Assembly: GCA_964609305.1 (NCBI GenBank)
Contig: CAZSRK010000002.1
Location: forward strand, 19,365 to 83,364
Source of the DNA: CAKSXP01 sp964609305
Lineage (GTDB): Bacteria; Bacillota; Clostridia; Oscillospirales; Oscillospiraceae
DNA length: 64,000 nt
Reading direction: 5' to 3'
Made by a program: the position numbers and the translations under genes. The notes below the pieces were generated by a model. That model was not told the DNA's origin. It saw nothing but the letters and a program-made list of their open reading frames with translations, and ran no database searches. Positions within the stretch are counted from its first letter, which is position 1. Every line of letters begins with the position of its first letter. Shown one piece after another: positions 44,059 through 52,564 of the stretch.

Positions 44059-45885
44059 TTGACTGACAATAGCTTCAAAGCCCCGGAAGGGAAGCTTGTG
44101 ACAATGCTCGTTGACGGGGTCGAAACCGAATATGTTCCCGGAAAGGGCAGTGACAACGCACAGTTTTTCACTACCGACAAGTTCCCCGAAATACCATGCA
44201 GCTACAAGGACCGCGGCAACGACGACTACCGCGCCGCGCTGGTCGTCGGCAAAGACGGGATAATCCAAAACATGTCCGTGACCGCGGCCGTCACGGGCGG
44301 CAGGTTCGACGGCAGGAGCGCCGATGGCGTCCACGTCGAGTCAACGAGCCCGGATTTTAGCGCGCTTATCGCCTACGGCGGCGAATACACCGTTAAAGAC
44401 AGCTCGTTTAAGTTCGTGACAGGCTCCGACGGCAGCCGCGTAAGCGATTTTACGGGCTACGGCGCGATAGTCTCGGCCATGAACGGCTCTTTTGTTACGC
44501 TTGACAACGTCGATATCCTCTCCGTCGGCGTGGCAAAGCCCGCCGTGTTCTGCGATGACCGGTCCGATACCCTGTGCAAAAACTGCCGCTGCACAGTCAT
44601 GGGCGGCAGGCTCTATGACGGCTATATCAACAGTGCCGACTGCACAGTCATGGTCGCGCCTCCCTGGGTGCTGGGCATAACCGGCAATGCACGCGGCACC
44701 AACCTCATGGGCCGCAATTCCTCAAGCGTGTTTGTAAACTGCGACATGAAAGCCAACCAGTGGGGCGTTCTCTCCTCCGACGGCGGCGCGGACATGCAGC
44801 TTATCGCGATAGACTCCGACCTTACGCTTCTGGGCGCGGACCCGAGCGAGGACGACGCCAAAAACCCGTTCTTCTCCCGCTTCGGCAGCGGCTACGGCAC
44901 CTATGTGATCGGGAATGCGAAAGAGGAGTTTTACGGCGTGCGCTTCGGGGTCGGCACCTATGCCGTCATACTGCGCGGAGGCACAGCCGTGTACAAATCC
45001 TCAAACGGCCGCATAAAGTGCGTCTCCCCCGCCAGCGGCAGAGTCGTCTACGAGGGAGAGGGCAAGGGCCGCAAAACCGTGATAGAGTCCGACGCCTTCG
45101 GCTTCATGGCACACGGCGGCGGCAAGCTTACCGTCACCGACGGCACTCAGGTAACAACTCCATATTCCACCTTCCTTCTCAAATGCGGAGGCGTGCATAT
45201 AAACATCGAGGACGGCGCGCAGATCAAAACCGGCAACGGCGTTATTTTGCAGTGCATGGACGACGACGATGCGATAGTCGGGCTGAACATGGACTCGAAA
45301 TACGAACTGACCTTCAACACGGAATTTAATGAGCCCGACGGCTGGCCCAGTGAAAACGGTATGATAACAAGCGGGATGGAGCTGCCTCCCCCGCCGCCGA
45401 TGCCGGTGCCTGACGAGGACATGGACGGGGACGATTTCTCCCCGCCGGCCAAGGAGTTTGACGTGCACTTTGCCGCAAAGGACGTCACTCTCGACGGCAG
45501 CCTGTATAACGGCACCGGGTATTACGGCCAGAAGGCCTCGCAGATGTATGTAACCCTCGGCGCAGGCTGCACGCTCACCGGCAGCATCTCCGCCACGGAG
45601 ACGCGGCACATAGACGAAAACGGCAGGCAGAACACCCACTTTACCAGCAGCGAATATTACTATCTCGGGCACGTCGGGAACCGTCCGTTTTACAACGGTG
45701 ACAACGACGCCGAGGTCACGCTGGAAAACGGTGCCGTCTGGAACGTCACGGGAGAGGGGCTGCTGACATCCCTGACCGTCGGTGAGGGATGCGTATTCAA
45801 CGGCCGCGCGTTTCTGGACGGGAGCGAATTTGTGCCTGAGCCCGGCAAGACCGTCAGCGGCCTTATCCGGGTCACGGCTAAATAA
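44059..45885 (+). CDS. Unrecognised protein with predicted right-handed beta-helix
   Basis: This 608-aa protein starts at TTG 44059, preceded by AAAGGAGG; an ATG at 44014 in the same frame has no ribosome site. It is rich in short Gly/Asn/Val/Thr/Asp turns repeated along its whole length (for example TVKDSSFKF, SFVTLDNVDI, SSVFVNCDM, KLTVTDGTQV, VTLENGAVWNV), as in pectin-lyase-like parallel beta-helices. No signal peptide, sortase motif or membrane segment is visible. A proline run PPPPPMPVP and an acidic stretch DEDMDGDDF divide it near residue 455. It stands alone between the MATE gene and a terminator. Function unknown. Confidence 0.75.
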   Translation: MTDNSFKAPEGKLVTMLVDGVETEYVPGKGSDNAQFFTTDKFPEIPCSYKDRGNDDYRAALVVGKDGIIQNMSVTAAVTGGRFDGRSADGVHVESTSPDFSALIAYGGEYTVKDSSFKFVTGSDGSRVSDFTGYGAIVSAMNGSFVTLDNVDILSVGVAKPAVFCDDRSDTLCKNCRCTVMGGRLYDGYINSADCTVMVAPPWVLGITGNARGTNLMGRNSSSVFVNCDMKANQWGVLSSDGGADMQLIAIDSDLTLLGADPSEDDAKNPFFSRFGSGYGTYVIGNAKEEFYGVRFGVGTYAVILRGGTAVYKSSNGRIKCVSPASGRVVYEGEGKGRKTVIESDAFGFMAHGGGKLTVTDGTQVTTPYSTFLLKCGGVHINIEDGAQIKTGNGVILQCMDDDDAIVGLNMDSKYELTFNTEFNEPDGWPSENGMITSGMELPPPPPMPVPDEDMDGDDFSPPAKEFDVHFAAKDVTLDGSLYNGTGYYGQKASQMYVTLGAGCTLTGSISATETRHIDENGRQNTHFTSSEYYYLGHVGNRPFYNGDNDAEVTLENGAVWNVTGEGLLTSLTVGEGCVFNGRAFLDGSEFVPEPGKTVSGLIRVTAK

Positions 45886-45935
45886 CCCGGAACAGACAGG
45901 GAAAGCGGCGGGCGTTATCGCCGCCGGAAAAGATA

Positions 45936-45975
45936 AAAACATGTGGACCGGATAAAGTACCGGTCCACATGTTTT
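45936..45975. terminator. Bidirectional terminator between the beta-helix gene and the ABC/dehydrogenase operon
   Basis: A perfect 16-bp inverted repeat (45936-45951 with 45960-45975), 8-base loop, has A and T runs at its edges. It ends both convergent units. Confidence 0.9.
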
Positions 45976-45976
45976 G

Positions 45977-47160
45977 TTACATCGCCTTTTCATACAGCTC
46001 TATAAAGTCCCGCTCTGTGGTGGTGCGCGGGTTTACGGGGATATTACCGCTCTTCATGGCGTCCCGGGCCAGTTCCGGTATGAGCTTTGGCTGTACGCCA
46101 AGCTCCGACAGGCCGGAAGGCAGGCCCACGCCGGCAAACAGCTCCCTGACAGCCTGCACCAGCATCATTGGGGCAAAGTCCGAGGGTTCCCTGCCCGTCA
46201 GCAGGGTGAATATCCGCCGGTATTTCCCTGCGTCTGCCAGGGCGTTGAACTCCAGCACCGTGGGCAGCAGCACCGCGTTCGCCTCCCCGTGAGCAGCGCC
46301 GTAAAAGGCGCTGACCGGATGGCTCATCGCGTGCACATCGCCGAGCCTTGCATGGTTGAACGCCACTCCCGCAAGGGAGCTTCCCTCCATCATGGCGCAG
46401 GCAGCCGCGATGTCCCCGCGATTTGCCGTAAAGCGCCTCAGGTTCCCGCCGATCAGGGCGATGNNNNNNNNNNNNNNNNNNNNNNNNNNNNNNNNNNNNN
46501 NNNNNNNNNNNNNNNNNNNNNNNNNNNNNNNNNNNNNNNNNNNNNNNNNNNNNNNNNNNNNNNATGCACCAGCGCATCGGCGCCCGTGGCCGCCGCGACC
46601 GACGCCGGCATGCTGGTCAAAAGCTCCGGGTCGAGCAGGGCATACCGGGGCAGCAGATGGGGGCTGGAGAGGGTTATCTTCAGGTTCCTCTGGTGGTCCG
46701 TTATAACAGAAAAGGACGTGACCTCGCTGCCGGTGCCCGCAGTCGTCGGCACCGCGATAAAGGGTGCCACGAGGCCGGGGACCTTCCCTGCTCCCTCATA
46801 CTGCCGGGCGTCGCCGCCGTAGGCAACAACCGCTGCCGCGGCCTTTGCCGTGTCCATGGGCGAGCCTCCGCCGATCGCGACGATGGCCCGGGCGTCCATG
46901 GCCTTATAGGCATCGGCCAGCTTTCCCACCGTCTCCACAGAGGGGTTGGCCTCAATATCCGTGAAGAGCTCCACAGCCATCCCGGCCGCTTTCAAGGCGT
47001 CAATGGCGGCGGACACATTGGGGGACGCCGCCACACGGGGCCCGGTGGCAATCAGAATCCTTTCGGCAGAAACCTGTTCCAGGATCTCCGGGAGCCGCAT
47101 GACGGCTCCCGGAGCAAATATGACCTGTTGCGGAACGGAAAAGGAATATGAGGTACTCAT
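45977..47160 (-). CDS. Iron-containing alcohol dehydrogenase (interrupted by an assembly gap)
   Basis: Group III Fe-dependent dehydrogenases interconvert aldehydes and alcohols with NAD(P). The N-terminal half shows GGGSPMDTAKA and PTTAGTGSEVTSFSVI and a metal aspartate in LLDPELL. The C-terminal half has the metal histidines in NHARLGDVHAMSHPVSAFYGAAHGEAN. A run of 100 N splits the gene; if the protein is intact the missing part should be about 20 residues, so the N run is a placeholder and throws the halves out of frame. The start overlaps the aminotransferase stop by four bases (ATGA). In this operon a hydroxy-acid (4-hydroxybutyrate-type) dehydrogenase role is likely but inferred. Confidence 0.88.
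46464..46563. other. Assembly gap of exactly 100 N
   Basis: A run of 100 undetermined bases lies inside the dehydrogenase gene. The size is a convention rather than a measurement, because 100 bases would break the reading frame between two halves that otherwise match one protein. Confidence 0.99.
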
Positions 47161-48371
47161 ACCAGCGCCTCCACCGCTTCCTTGATGATGGCTGCCGCCT
47201 TGTCACAATCGTCCTTGGTCAGGATCAGCGGTGGGACCATGCGTATCACGTTGGAGCCGAGCGCAGTTATCAGAAGGCCCAGCTCACAACATTTATGCTT
47301 CACGGCGGTGGAATCGATCCCATCCTCAAACTCGACGCCGATAAGACAGCCGAGGCCGCGGATCTCCTTGACATGCGGCACATCCTTGAGCTTTTCCATA
47401 AAATACGGGCCCATTACCTTGGCGTTGCCGGCCAGATCACGGTCGAGCAGTTCTCCGATCTCGGCGTAAGCCGCAGCGCAGGACACGGGGTTGCCGCCAA
47501 ATGTGGTGCCGTGGGTGCCCGGCTCGAAGGCCGCGGCCACCTCGGCCGTGGCGCACAGCGCGCCGATTGGCATGCCGCCGCCCATGGCCTTGGCCATGGA
47601 GACGATATCGGGCTTGATGCCGTAGTGCATGAAGGCCATGATCTCGCCGGTACGGCACCAGCCGGTCTGCACCTCGTCGAGCAGGAGCAGCAGGCCCTTT
47701 TCGTCACAGAGCTGCCGCAGGCCCTGGATGAACTCCATGGTGCCGGGATGTACGCCGCCCTCGCCCTGCACGGGCTCGACCATGATGCCGATGGTGTTCT
47801 CGGTGACAGCATCGCGGAAAGAGTCGAGGTCGTTAAAATCCGCATATACAAAGCCGGGGACCAGGTCGCCAAAGTTGGCCTGGATGCCGCTGTCCGGCTG
47901 CCCGGTGGCGGTGATGGCGCCCATGGTGCGGCCGTGGAAGGACTGGCGGGCAGTGACTATCTGGTACTTCTTGGGTCCATATTTGGTAACACCGTAGCGG
48001 CGGGCCAGCTTGATCATGCCCTCGTTGGCCTCGGCGCCCGAGTTCTCATAGAAAATTTTGTCCATGCCGATGGTGGTGCAGATGCGCTTGGCCAGCAGAG
48101 ACTGGGGGATGGTGTACACATAGTTGAACACATGCATGAGCTGCTCCACCTGCTCCTGGACGGCGGCCACGACCTTTTCGTTGCAGTGGCCGGCATTGTC
48201 GACGGCTATGCCGGCGTAGAAGTCCAGGTAGGCCCGGCCCTCAGTGTCATAGACATACATGTCCTTGGCGCGCTCGCCCACGAAAGGGAAACGGTCGCAA
48301 AGCTCGATCATGTAATTCTGCGTGTTTTCCATCAGCTCATTTGCTGTGAGCCCATAGTCCTTGAGTAACAT
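47157..48371 (-). CDS. Class III (omega-amino-acid type) aminotransferase
   Basis: This 404-aa PLP enzyme belongs to class III, which includes acetylornithine, GABA, beta-alanine, 5-aminovalerate and lysine 6-aminotransferases. Key parts are FYENSGAEANEGMIKLAR (phosphate site), SFHGRTMGA, LLLLDEVQTGWCRTG and the PLP lysine in VSMAKAMGGGMPIGA. It lies 52 bases after the ABC ATPase and overlaps the iron-dependent dehydrogenase by four bases. That pairing fits transamination of an omega-amino acid to a semialdehyde and then reduction. Ornithine synthesis is less likely since no arginine genes are near. The precise substrate is open. Confidence 0.88.
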   Translation of the reverse strand: MLLKDYGLTANELMENTQNYMIELCDRFPFVGERAKDMYVYDTEGRAYLDFYAGIAVDNAGHCNEKVVAAVQEQVEQLMHVFNYVYTIPQSLLAKRICTTIGMDKIFYENSGAEANEGMIKLARRYGVTKYGPKKYQIVTARQSFHGRTMGAITATGQPDSGIQANFGDLVPGFVYADFNDLDSFRDAVTENTIGIMVEPVQGEGGVHPGTMEFIQGLRQLCDEKGLLLLLDEVQTGWCRTGEIMAFMHYGIKPDIVSMAKAMGGGMPIGALCATAEVAAAFEPGTHGTTFGGNPVSCAAAYAEIGELLDRDLAGNAKVMGPYFMEKLKDVPHVKEIRGLGCLIGVEFEDGIDSTAVKHKCCELGLLITALGSNVIRMVPPLILTKDDCDKAAAIIKEAVEALV

Positions 48372-48423
48372 TTTGCTGCCTCCAATACGATCAAATTAAA
48401 GATATTTCTGTAATGTTATAAGA

Positions 48424-49263
48424 TTATTGGGCGACTGCGGCTACCGTCTGGCCGTCCAGAAAACGGCTTAGAAATTCCCTGGTGCGTGGATTTTTGGGAT
48501 TTGTAAACAGGCGTTGGGGTACGTCGTCCTCTGCGATATAGCCGTCATCCATGAATATGGTCCGGCTGGATACATCGCGGGCAAAGGCCATCTCATGTGT
48601 GACTATTATCATGGTCAGCCCCTCCTCGGCCAGCTCCCTCATGATTTCCAGGACCCCGCCGACCATCTCGGGGTCAAGCGCGGACGTGGGCTCGTCGAAG
48701 AGCAGCACCTCCGGCTCCATGGTCAGGGCCCTTGCAATGGCCACACGCTGTTTCTGCCCGCCGGAGAGCTGGGCCGGCTTGGCCTTTATATATGGAGCCA
48801 TGCCCACTTTTTTTAGGTACTTCATCGCCAGGTCATAGGAGGTTTTTTTATCCTTTCTGAGCACCTTGCGGGTGCCTACCATGCAGTTTTCGAGAACTGT
48901 CATGTTGTTGAACAGGTTGAAAGACTGGAAAACCATGCCTACCTTGGTTCTGTACTTGTTGACCGGCCAGGAGGAACCTCCCGCATCGTCTGAAAATTTG
49001 GTCTCGTCATTATACTTTATAAGCCCGCGCGTCGGCTTCTCCAAAAGGTTTATGCATCGGAGAAGCGTCGACTTGCCGGAGCCGGAAGAGCCGATGATGC
49101 ACACCACTTCCCCGGGTCTGACCATGAAGCTCAGATCCTTGAGCACCTCGTGATTTCCAAAGGTCTTTACCAGGTTCTTGACCGTAATGACCGGCGGCAC
49201 CACTTTGCCGTCGACTATATAATTCATGTTGGCATCGTATGTGCCCTGACTGGTCTTGCTCAT
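48424..49263 (-). CDS. Amino-acid ABC transporter, ATP-binding protein
   Basis: This 279-aa polar amino-acid import ATPase of the GlnQ/HisP family has Walker A IIGSSGSGKSTLLR, signature LSGGQKQRVAIARAL, Walker B VLLFDEPTSALD and a switch histidine in IIVTHEM. An N-terminal extension of about 25 residues (MSKTSQGTYDANMNYIVDGK) is longer than usual. It begins 3 bases after the permease stop. All catalytic motifs are intact. The substrate is set by the binding protein 50126-51070, not by this subunit. Confidence 0.93.
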   Translation of the reverse strand: MSKTSQGTYDANMNYIVDGKVVPPVITVKNLVKTFGNHEVLKDLSFMVRPGEVVCIIGSSGSGKSTLLRCINLLEKPTRGLIKYNDETKFSDDAGGSSWPVNKYRTKVGMVFQSFNLFNNMTVLENCMVGTRKVLRKDKKTSYDLAMKYLKKVGMAPYIKAKPAQLSGGQKQRVAIARALTMEPEVLLFDEPTSALDPEMVGGVLEIMRELAEEGLTMIIVTHEMAFARDVSSRTIFMDDGYIAEDDVPQRLFTNPKNPRTREFLSRFLDGQTVAAVAQ

Positions 49264-49266
49264 TTT

Positions 49267-50016
49267 TCAATCCTCCTCTCCTGCGTCCTCAGTAACAAGT
49301 GCCAGCTCGTAATCTCCGCTGCCCTGCAGCTTCTTTTCCACAAAGTCGATGATCCTTGCGCAGATAAAGCAGAGCACGAAATAGACTATCGCTATCACCA
49401 GATAGGATTCAAAGTACCTGTAACTGTTGGAGGCCGCCGCCTTGGCTACGAAATACAGCTCGCTCAGGTTTATGACGTTCAGCACGGAAGTCATCTTCAG
49501 GTTTGTCAGGAACATGTTCCCGATCTCGGGCAGGATATTCATAAGTGTCTGCGGCAGAATGACATTGAACATACACATAAGATGCCCCATGCCAAGGGCC
49601 GCGGCGCCCTCCCGCTGACCGGAGTCTACGGACTGGATTCCGCCACGGACGGTCTCTGCCATATATGCGCCGGTGTTGAGTAGGATTACAAGGATGCTGC
49701 CTCCCACGGAGGACAGGTCGGTAAACGACCGGATGCCGTAGTAAAGGACCATCGCCTGAACCATCATAGGCGTATCGCGGAACACCTCCACATAGACGGC
49801 GCATACACCCTTGACGATTCGAAGGCCCACCCGTTTTAATAAACTGTCTTCACCTGTAATAGGCGTGGATTTGATCACGCCAATCAAAAAACCCAGCAAA
49901 ATACCCAGAAAAGTGCCGATGATCGTGGTGTATAACGTTACCCATGTGCCACTGATAATCTGATTGACGTTTTCGGAAAAAATTCTCCATACCCATGATA
50001 ATGATACGCTTTGCAC
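49267..50016 (-). CDS. Amino-acid ABC transporter, permease
   Basis: This 249-aa inner-membrane permease of the HisM/GlnP family has about five membrane segments, GTWVTLYTTIIGTFLGILLG at the start and the EAA-type loop in ESVDSGQREGAAALGMGHLM, which binds the ATPase subunit. It starts at GTG 50016 after AAGGGAAGGG. The family usually works as a homodimer or with a second permease; only one is present here. It stands between the binding protein and the ATPase. Confidence 0.93.
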   Translation of the reverse strand: MQSVSLSWVWRIFSENVNQIISGTWVTLYTTIIGTFLGILLGFLIGVIKSTPITGEDSLLKRVGLRIVKGVCAVYVEVFRDTPMMVQAMVLYYGIRSFTDLSSVGGSILVILLNTGAYMAETVRGGIQSVDSGQREGAAALGMGHLMCMFNVILPQTLMNILPEIGNMFLTNLKMTSVLNVINLSELYFVAKAAASNSYRYFESYLVIAIVYFVLCFICARIIDFVEKKLQGSGDYELALVTEDAGEED

Positions 50017-50037
50017 TTCTATCCCTTCCCTTCAAGA

Positions 50038-50062
50038 CCGGAGCCCTGAGTCCGGGCTCCGG
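50038..50062 (-). other. Intercistronic hairpin between binding protein and permease
   Basis: A perfect 9-bp stem (50038-50046 with 50054-50062) without a T run lies between the two genes. Such hairpins often stabilise the binding-protein end of the mRNA, giving more binding protein than permease; this role is inferred. Confidence 0.55.
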
Positions 50063-50125
50063 CCGGGGTTTAAACATTTGCGGCTATACTGTTAACAATG
50101 TTCGTGCTGTTTGCCTTCCGACGCC

Positions 50126-51070
50126 TTAGTTGTTCAGCGGCTGCAGTTCAACGGCCAGAGCCATATACTCAGCCATATCTTCCTCGTCCCATCCAATGGC
50201 CTCAATCGCCTCATTCAGGATGTTGATCAGTTCGGTGGACCCCTCACGGACAGCAATACAGCAATTGTTGGTGTCGCCCTCCGCGTTCTGGAAGGTGTCG
50301 CTCTCATCCAGGACTATGTAGGTAAGCTCCGGATACGCCACGACAGCGGACATGGCCGTGGGTTCGTCGGTAATCATAACATCCGCAACGCCGTTGGCAA
50401 CGTTCATTACCGCCTGCGTGGTAGTTTCGGAGGGCGTCACCTCCGTGCTGTCGGGAACCTGGCTGAGCATATTCACCCAGGTGGTACCAAGCTGTGTCGT
50501 GACCGAAGCGCCTGCCAGCTCGGAAAGAGTGGTGGCCGAGGCGTATTCACTGTCGGCGCGGACAATGGCCACGTTCTCCCTTATGTAATAGGTGTTGGTA
50601 AAGTCCACCGTTTCGTCGCGGTCGGCAGTATAGGCCATGCCGCCGATTATCATATCATAGTCGCCGGCGTTCAGGCTGAGTGTGATGCTGCTCCAGTCCA
50701 CTCTGTGTATCTCCAGCGTCATGCCGAGCTGATCTGCGATCATCTGGGCGAACATAACGTCGTAGCCATAGGCATATTCGCCGTCAGCGCCGTAGATCGC
50801 CGGAGCGGTCGCTCCATTTGCGACCTCGCTGGAGTCCTGAGTCCAGTTGAACGGGGCATAGGCACATTCCATACCGACTCTGAGGATGCCGTTATCCCAG
50901 GCGTCGCTTATACTGGAAGCTTCGCTTTCCTGCGTTGCGTCATTGCTCTGTTGAGCACTGTCTGTCGCTTGCCCAGAGGTAGAGCTATCCTGCCCGGAAC
51001 TTCCGCAGGCTGCCATGGAAACCATCATTGACAGCGCCAGCAGTAAGGCCAGCCATTTTGTCTTCTTCAT
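50126..51070 (-). CDS. Amino-acid ABC transporter, substrate-binding lipoprotein
   Basis: This family 3 solute-binding protein is 314 aa from ATG 51070, preceded by GGAGGAAACGAT. A lipoprotein signal MKKTKWLALLLALSMMVSMA ends at the lipobox MAAC, with Cys22 as the lipid site, then a Ser/Gln/Thr-rich linker (about 23-55). The mature part has the class markers LRVGMECAYAPFNW, VMFAQMIADQLG, YDMIIGGMAYTADRDETVDF. It is first in an operon with permease, ATPase, aminotransferase and dehydrogenase. The exact amino acid bound is not readable from the sequence. Confidence 0.92.
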   Translation of the reverse strand: MKKTKWLALLLALSMMVSMAACGSSGQDSSTSGQATDSAQQSNDATQESEASSISDAWDNGILRVGMECAYAPFNWTQDSSEVANGATAPAIYGADGEYAYGYDVMFAQMIADQLGMTLEIHRVDWSSITLSLNAGDYDMIIGGMAYTADRDETVDFTNTYYIRENVAIVRADSEYASATTLSELAGASVTTQLGTTWVNMLSQVPDSTEVTPSETTTQAVMNVANGVADVMITDEPTAMSAVVAYPELTYIVLDESDTFQNAEGDTNNCCIAVREGSTELINILNEAIEAIGWDEEDMAEYMALAVELQPLNN

Positions 51071-51124
51071 ATCGTTTCCTCCTGTCCCGCCGCACCGGTA
51101 ATCGGAGCGCCGATAAAATAAATT

Positions 51125-51158
51125 AAGGGCGCTGTTGGCAAATGCCAACAGCGCCCTT
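51125..51158 (-). promoter_or_regulatory. Perfect palindrome at the 5' end of the ABC operon transcript
   Basis: A 16-bp perfect inverted repeat (51125-51140 with 51143-51158), AAGGGCGCTGTTGGCA and its complement around a two-base centre, starts about six bases past the expected transcription start. On the minus strand it is followed by TTAATTTATTTTAT. It could be an attenuator, an RNA-stabilising 5' hairpin or a repressor operator; sequence alone does not decide. Confidence 0.7.
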
Positions 51159-51170
51159 GCTGTGACTTTG

Positions 51171-51199
51171 ATTGTAGACCCAAATTCCTGTTTTGTCAA
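51171..51199 (-). promoter_or_regulatory. Sigma-A promoter of the ABC/aminotransferase/dehydrogenase operon
   Basis: On the minus strand a consensus TTGACA (51199-51194) and TACAAT (51176-51171) are separated by 17 bases. The start near 51164 lies just before the palindrome at 51125-51158. Confidence 0.8.
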
Positions 51200-51289
51200 T
51201 GAAAGAAGAGTAAAAGAAATGCGGAAATTTTGACTTCTGTTTATAAATAATTCATAATTTTTGCGCTTCGCGCGAGCTGATACCTCAGT

Positions 51290-52351
51290 TTATGCACTAT
51301 CCTGTGCAGATGTGCGGCAGAGACTTTTTACGTCCGCGATAAGAGCATCGACGTTGTCATCTTCCGTCGCCCAGCTCGTGCAGAAACGCGCGGCAGTGTG
51401 CGTGTCGTCCACGCGCTGCCACACGGAAAAGCTGTATTTTTCTGAGAGCTGTTTCAGCACGGCGTCGGGCATGACGGGGTATTGCTGATTCGTTTTTGAG
51501 TCGAAAAGCAGAGGGAACCCGGCCTTCTCAAATGCAGCACGCAGCCTCATGGCCTGCTTTACCGCGCGGCGCGAAATGTCAAAGTACAGCCCGTCCTCAA
51601 ACAGTGTTTCAAACTGTATGCCGAGCAGCCGGCCCTTGGCCAGCATCCCGCCTCCCTGTTTTATAATGTAACGAAAATCCCTCATCAGGCGCGTGTTCAT
51701 TATGACCACGGCCTCTCCGAAGAGCGCGCCGACCTTCGTCCCGCCAATGTAGAACACATCGCACAGACGCGCTATGTCCGGAAGCTCAAGGTCGTTTCCC
51801 TCCGCCGCCAGGCCATAGCCCAGGCGCGCACCGTCGATAAACAGCGGGATAGAGTACTCCCGGCAGGCTTCATACAGCGCGGCCAGCTTCGACTTTGTAT
51901 AAACCGTTCCGTTTTCCGTCGGGTGAGAGATATAAACCATCCCGGGCTGCACGATGTGCTCATGCGTTGCGTCTTCCCAATGCGCGCGGCAAAACTCGCG
52001 CACCTGCCGGGCGCTGAGCTTCCCGTCAGACGATGGCAGAGCAAGCACCTTGTGCCCGCGTGCCTCCACAGCGCCGGTCTCGTGTATATTTATATGTCCG
52101 GTGGCCGCCGAGACGACACCCTGATGCGCGCGAAGCAGTGAGGCTATCACCGCCGTGTTCGCCTGTGTCCCGCCGACGAGGAAATGTACCTCCGCCTCCG
52201 GCGCGGCGCAGGCTCTCTTTATAAGCTCCCGCGCGCGGGCGCAGTGCTCGTCCTCGCCGTAGCCGGTCGTCTGCTCCATATTCGTCTCCAGCAGGCGGCG
52301 CATTATTCTCTCGTGCGCGCCCTCGCTGTAATCACATTCAAATCTTATCAT
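51290..52351 (-). CDS. Threonine aldolase-like PLP enzyme (beta-eliminating lyase family)
   Basis: The product is 353 aa from ATG 52351. It is similar to low-specificity L-threonine aldolases, which split threonine into glycine and acetaldehyde. FECDYSEGAHERIMRRLLETN at the start, FLVGGTQANTAVIASLLR, ATGHINIHETGAVEARGHK, the PLP region LFIDGARLGYG and the lysine in FYIGGTKVGALFG are all present. An earlier ATG at 52387 is possible but lacks as good a ribosome site. It is a single-gene unit with its own promoter, divergent from the ylxM-ffh operon. Confidence 0.88.
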   Translation of the reverse strand: MIRFECDYSEGAHERIMRRLLETNMEQTTGYGEDEHCARARELIKRACAAPEAEVHFLVGGTQANTAVIASLLRAHQGVVSAATGHINIHETGAVEARGHKVLALPSSDGKLSARQVREFCRAHWEDATHEHIVQPGMVYISHPTENGTVYTKSKLAALYEACREYSIPLFIDGARLGYGLAAEGNDLELPDIARLCDVFYIGGTKVGALFGEAVVIMNTRLMRDFRYIIKQGGGMLAKGRLLGIQFETLFEDGLYFDISRRAVKQAMRLRAAFEKAGFPLLFDSKTNQQYPVMPDAVLKQLSEKYSFSVWQRVDDTHTAARFCTSWATEDDNVDALIADVKSLCRTSAQDSA

Positions 52352-52389
52352 CAGTCCTGCCCCCTGTTTTGCTTTCGTTACAGTCATAA

Positions 52390-52417
52390 ATTATACTCCG
52401 AAGGCCGGCTTAGTCAA
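52390..52417 (-). promoter_or_regulatory. Sigma-A promoter of the threonine aldolase-like gene
   Basis: On the minus strand TTGACT (52417-52412) and TATAAT (52395-52390) are separated by 16 bases. This would place the start near 52383 and exclude the ATG at 52387 from the transcript, which supports the later start at 52351. Confidence 0.7.
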
Positions 52418-52469
52418 CCGGATATCGTAAACATGACCCTTCAACACCCGGCCTGACAAAGAAAAATAC

Positions 52470-52498
52470 TTGACACATATTGACTGAGGGTGTATAAT
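52470..52498 (+). promoter_or_regulatory. Consensus sigma-A promoter of the ylxM-ffh-ribosome operon
   Basis: TTGACA (52470-52475) and TATAAT (52493-52498), both perfect, are separated by 17 bases: the best promoter in the window. It fits strong constitutive expression of SRP and ribosome-maturation genes. Confidence 0.9.
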
Positions 52499-52564
52499 CA
52501 CATCCGCTGTAAAGCAGTTTTCATTGTCAGACAGAGATCTACCCGGACTTCGGAGGTGGTATAA

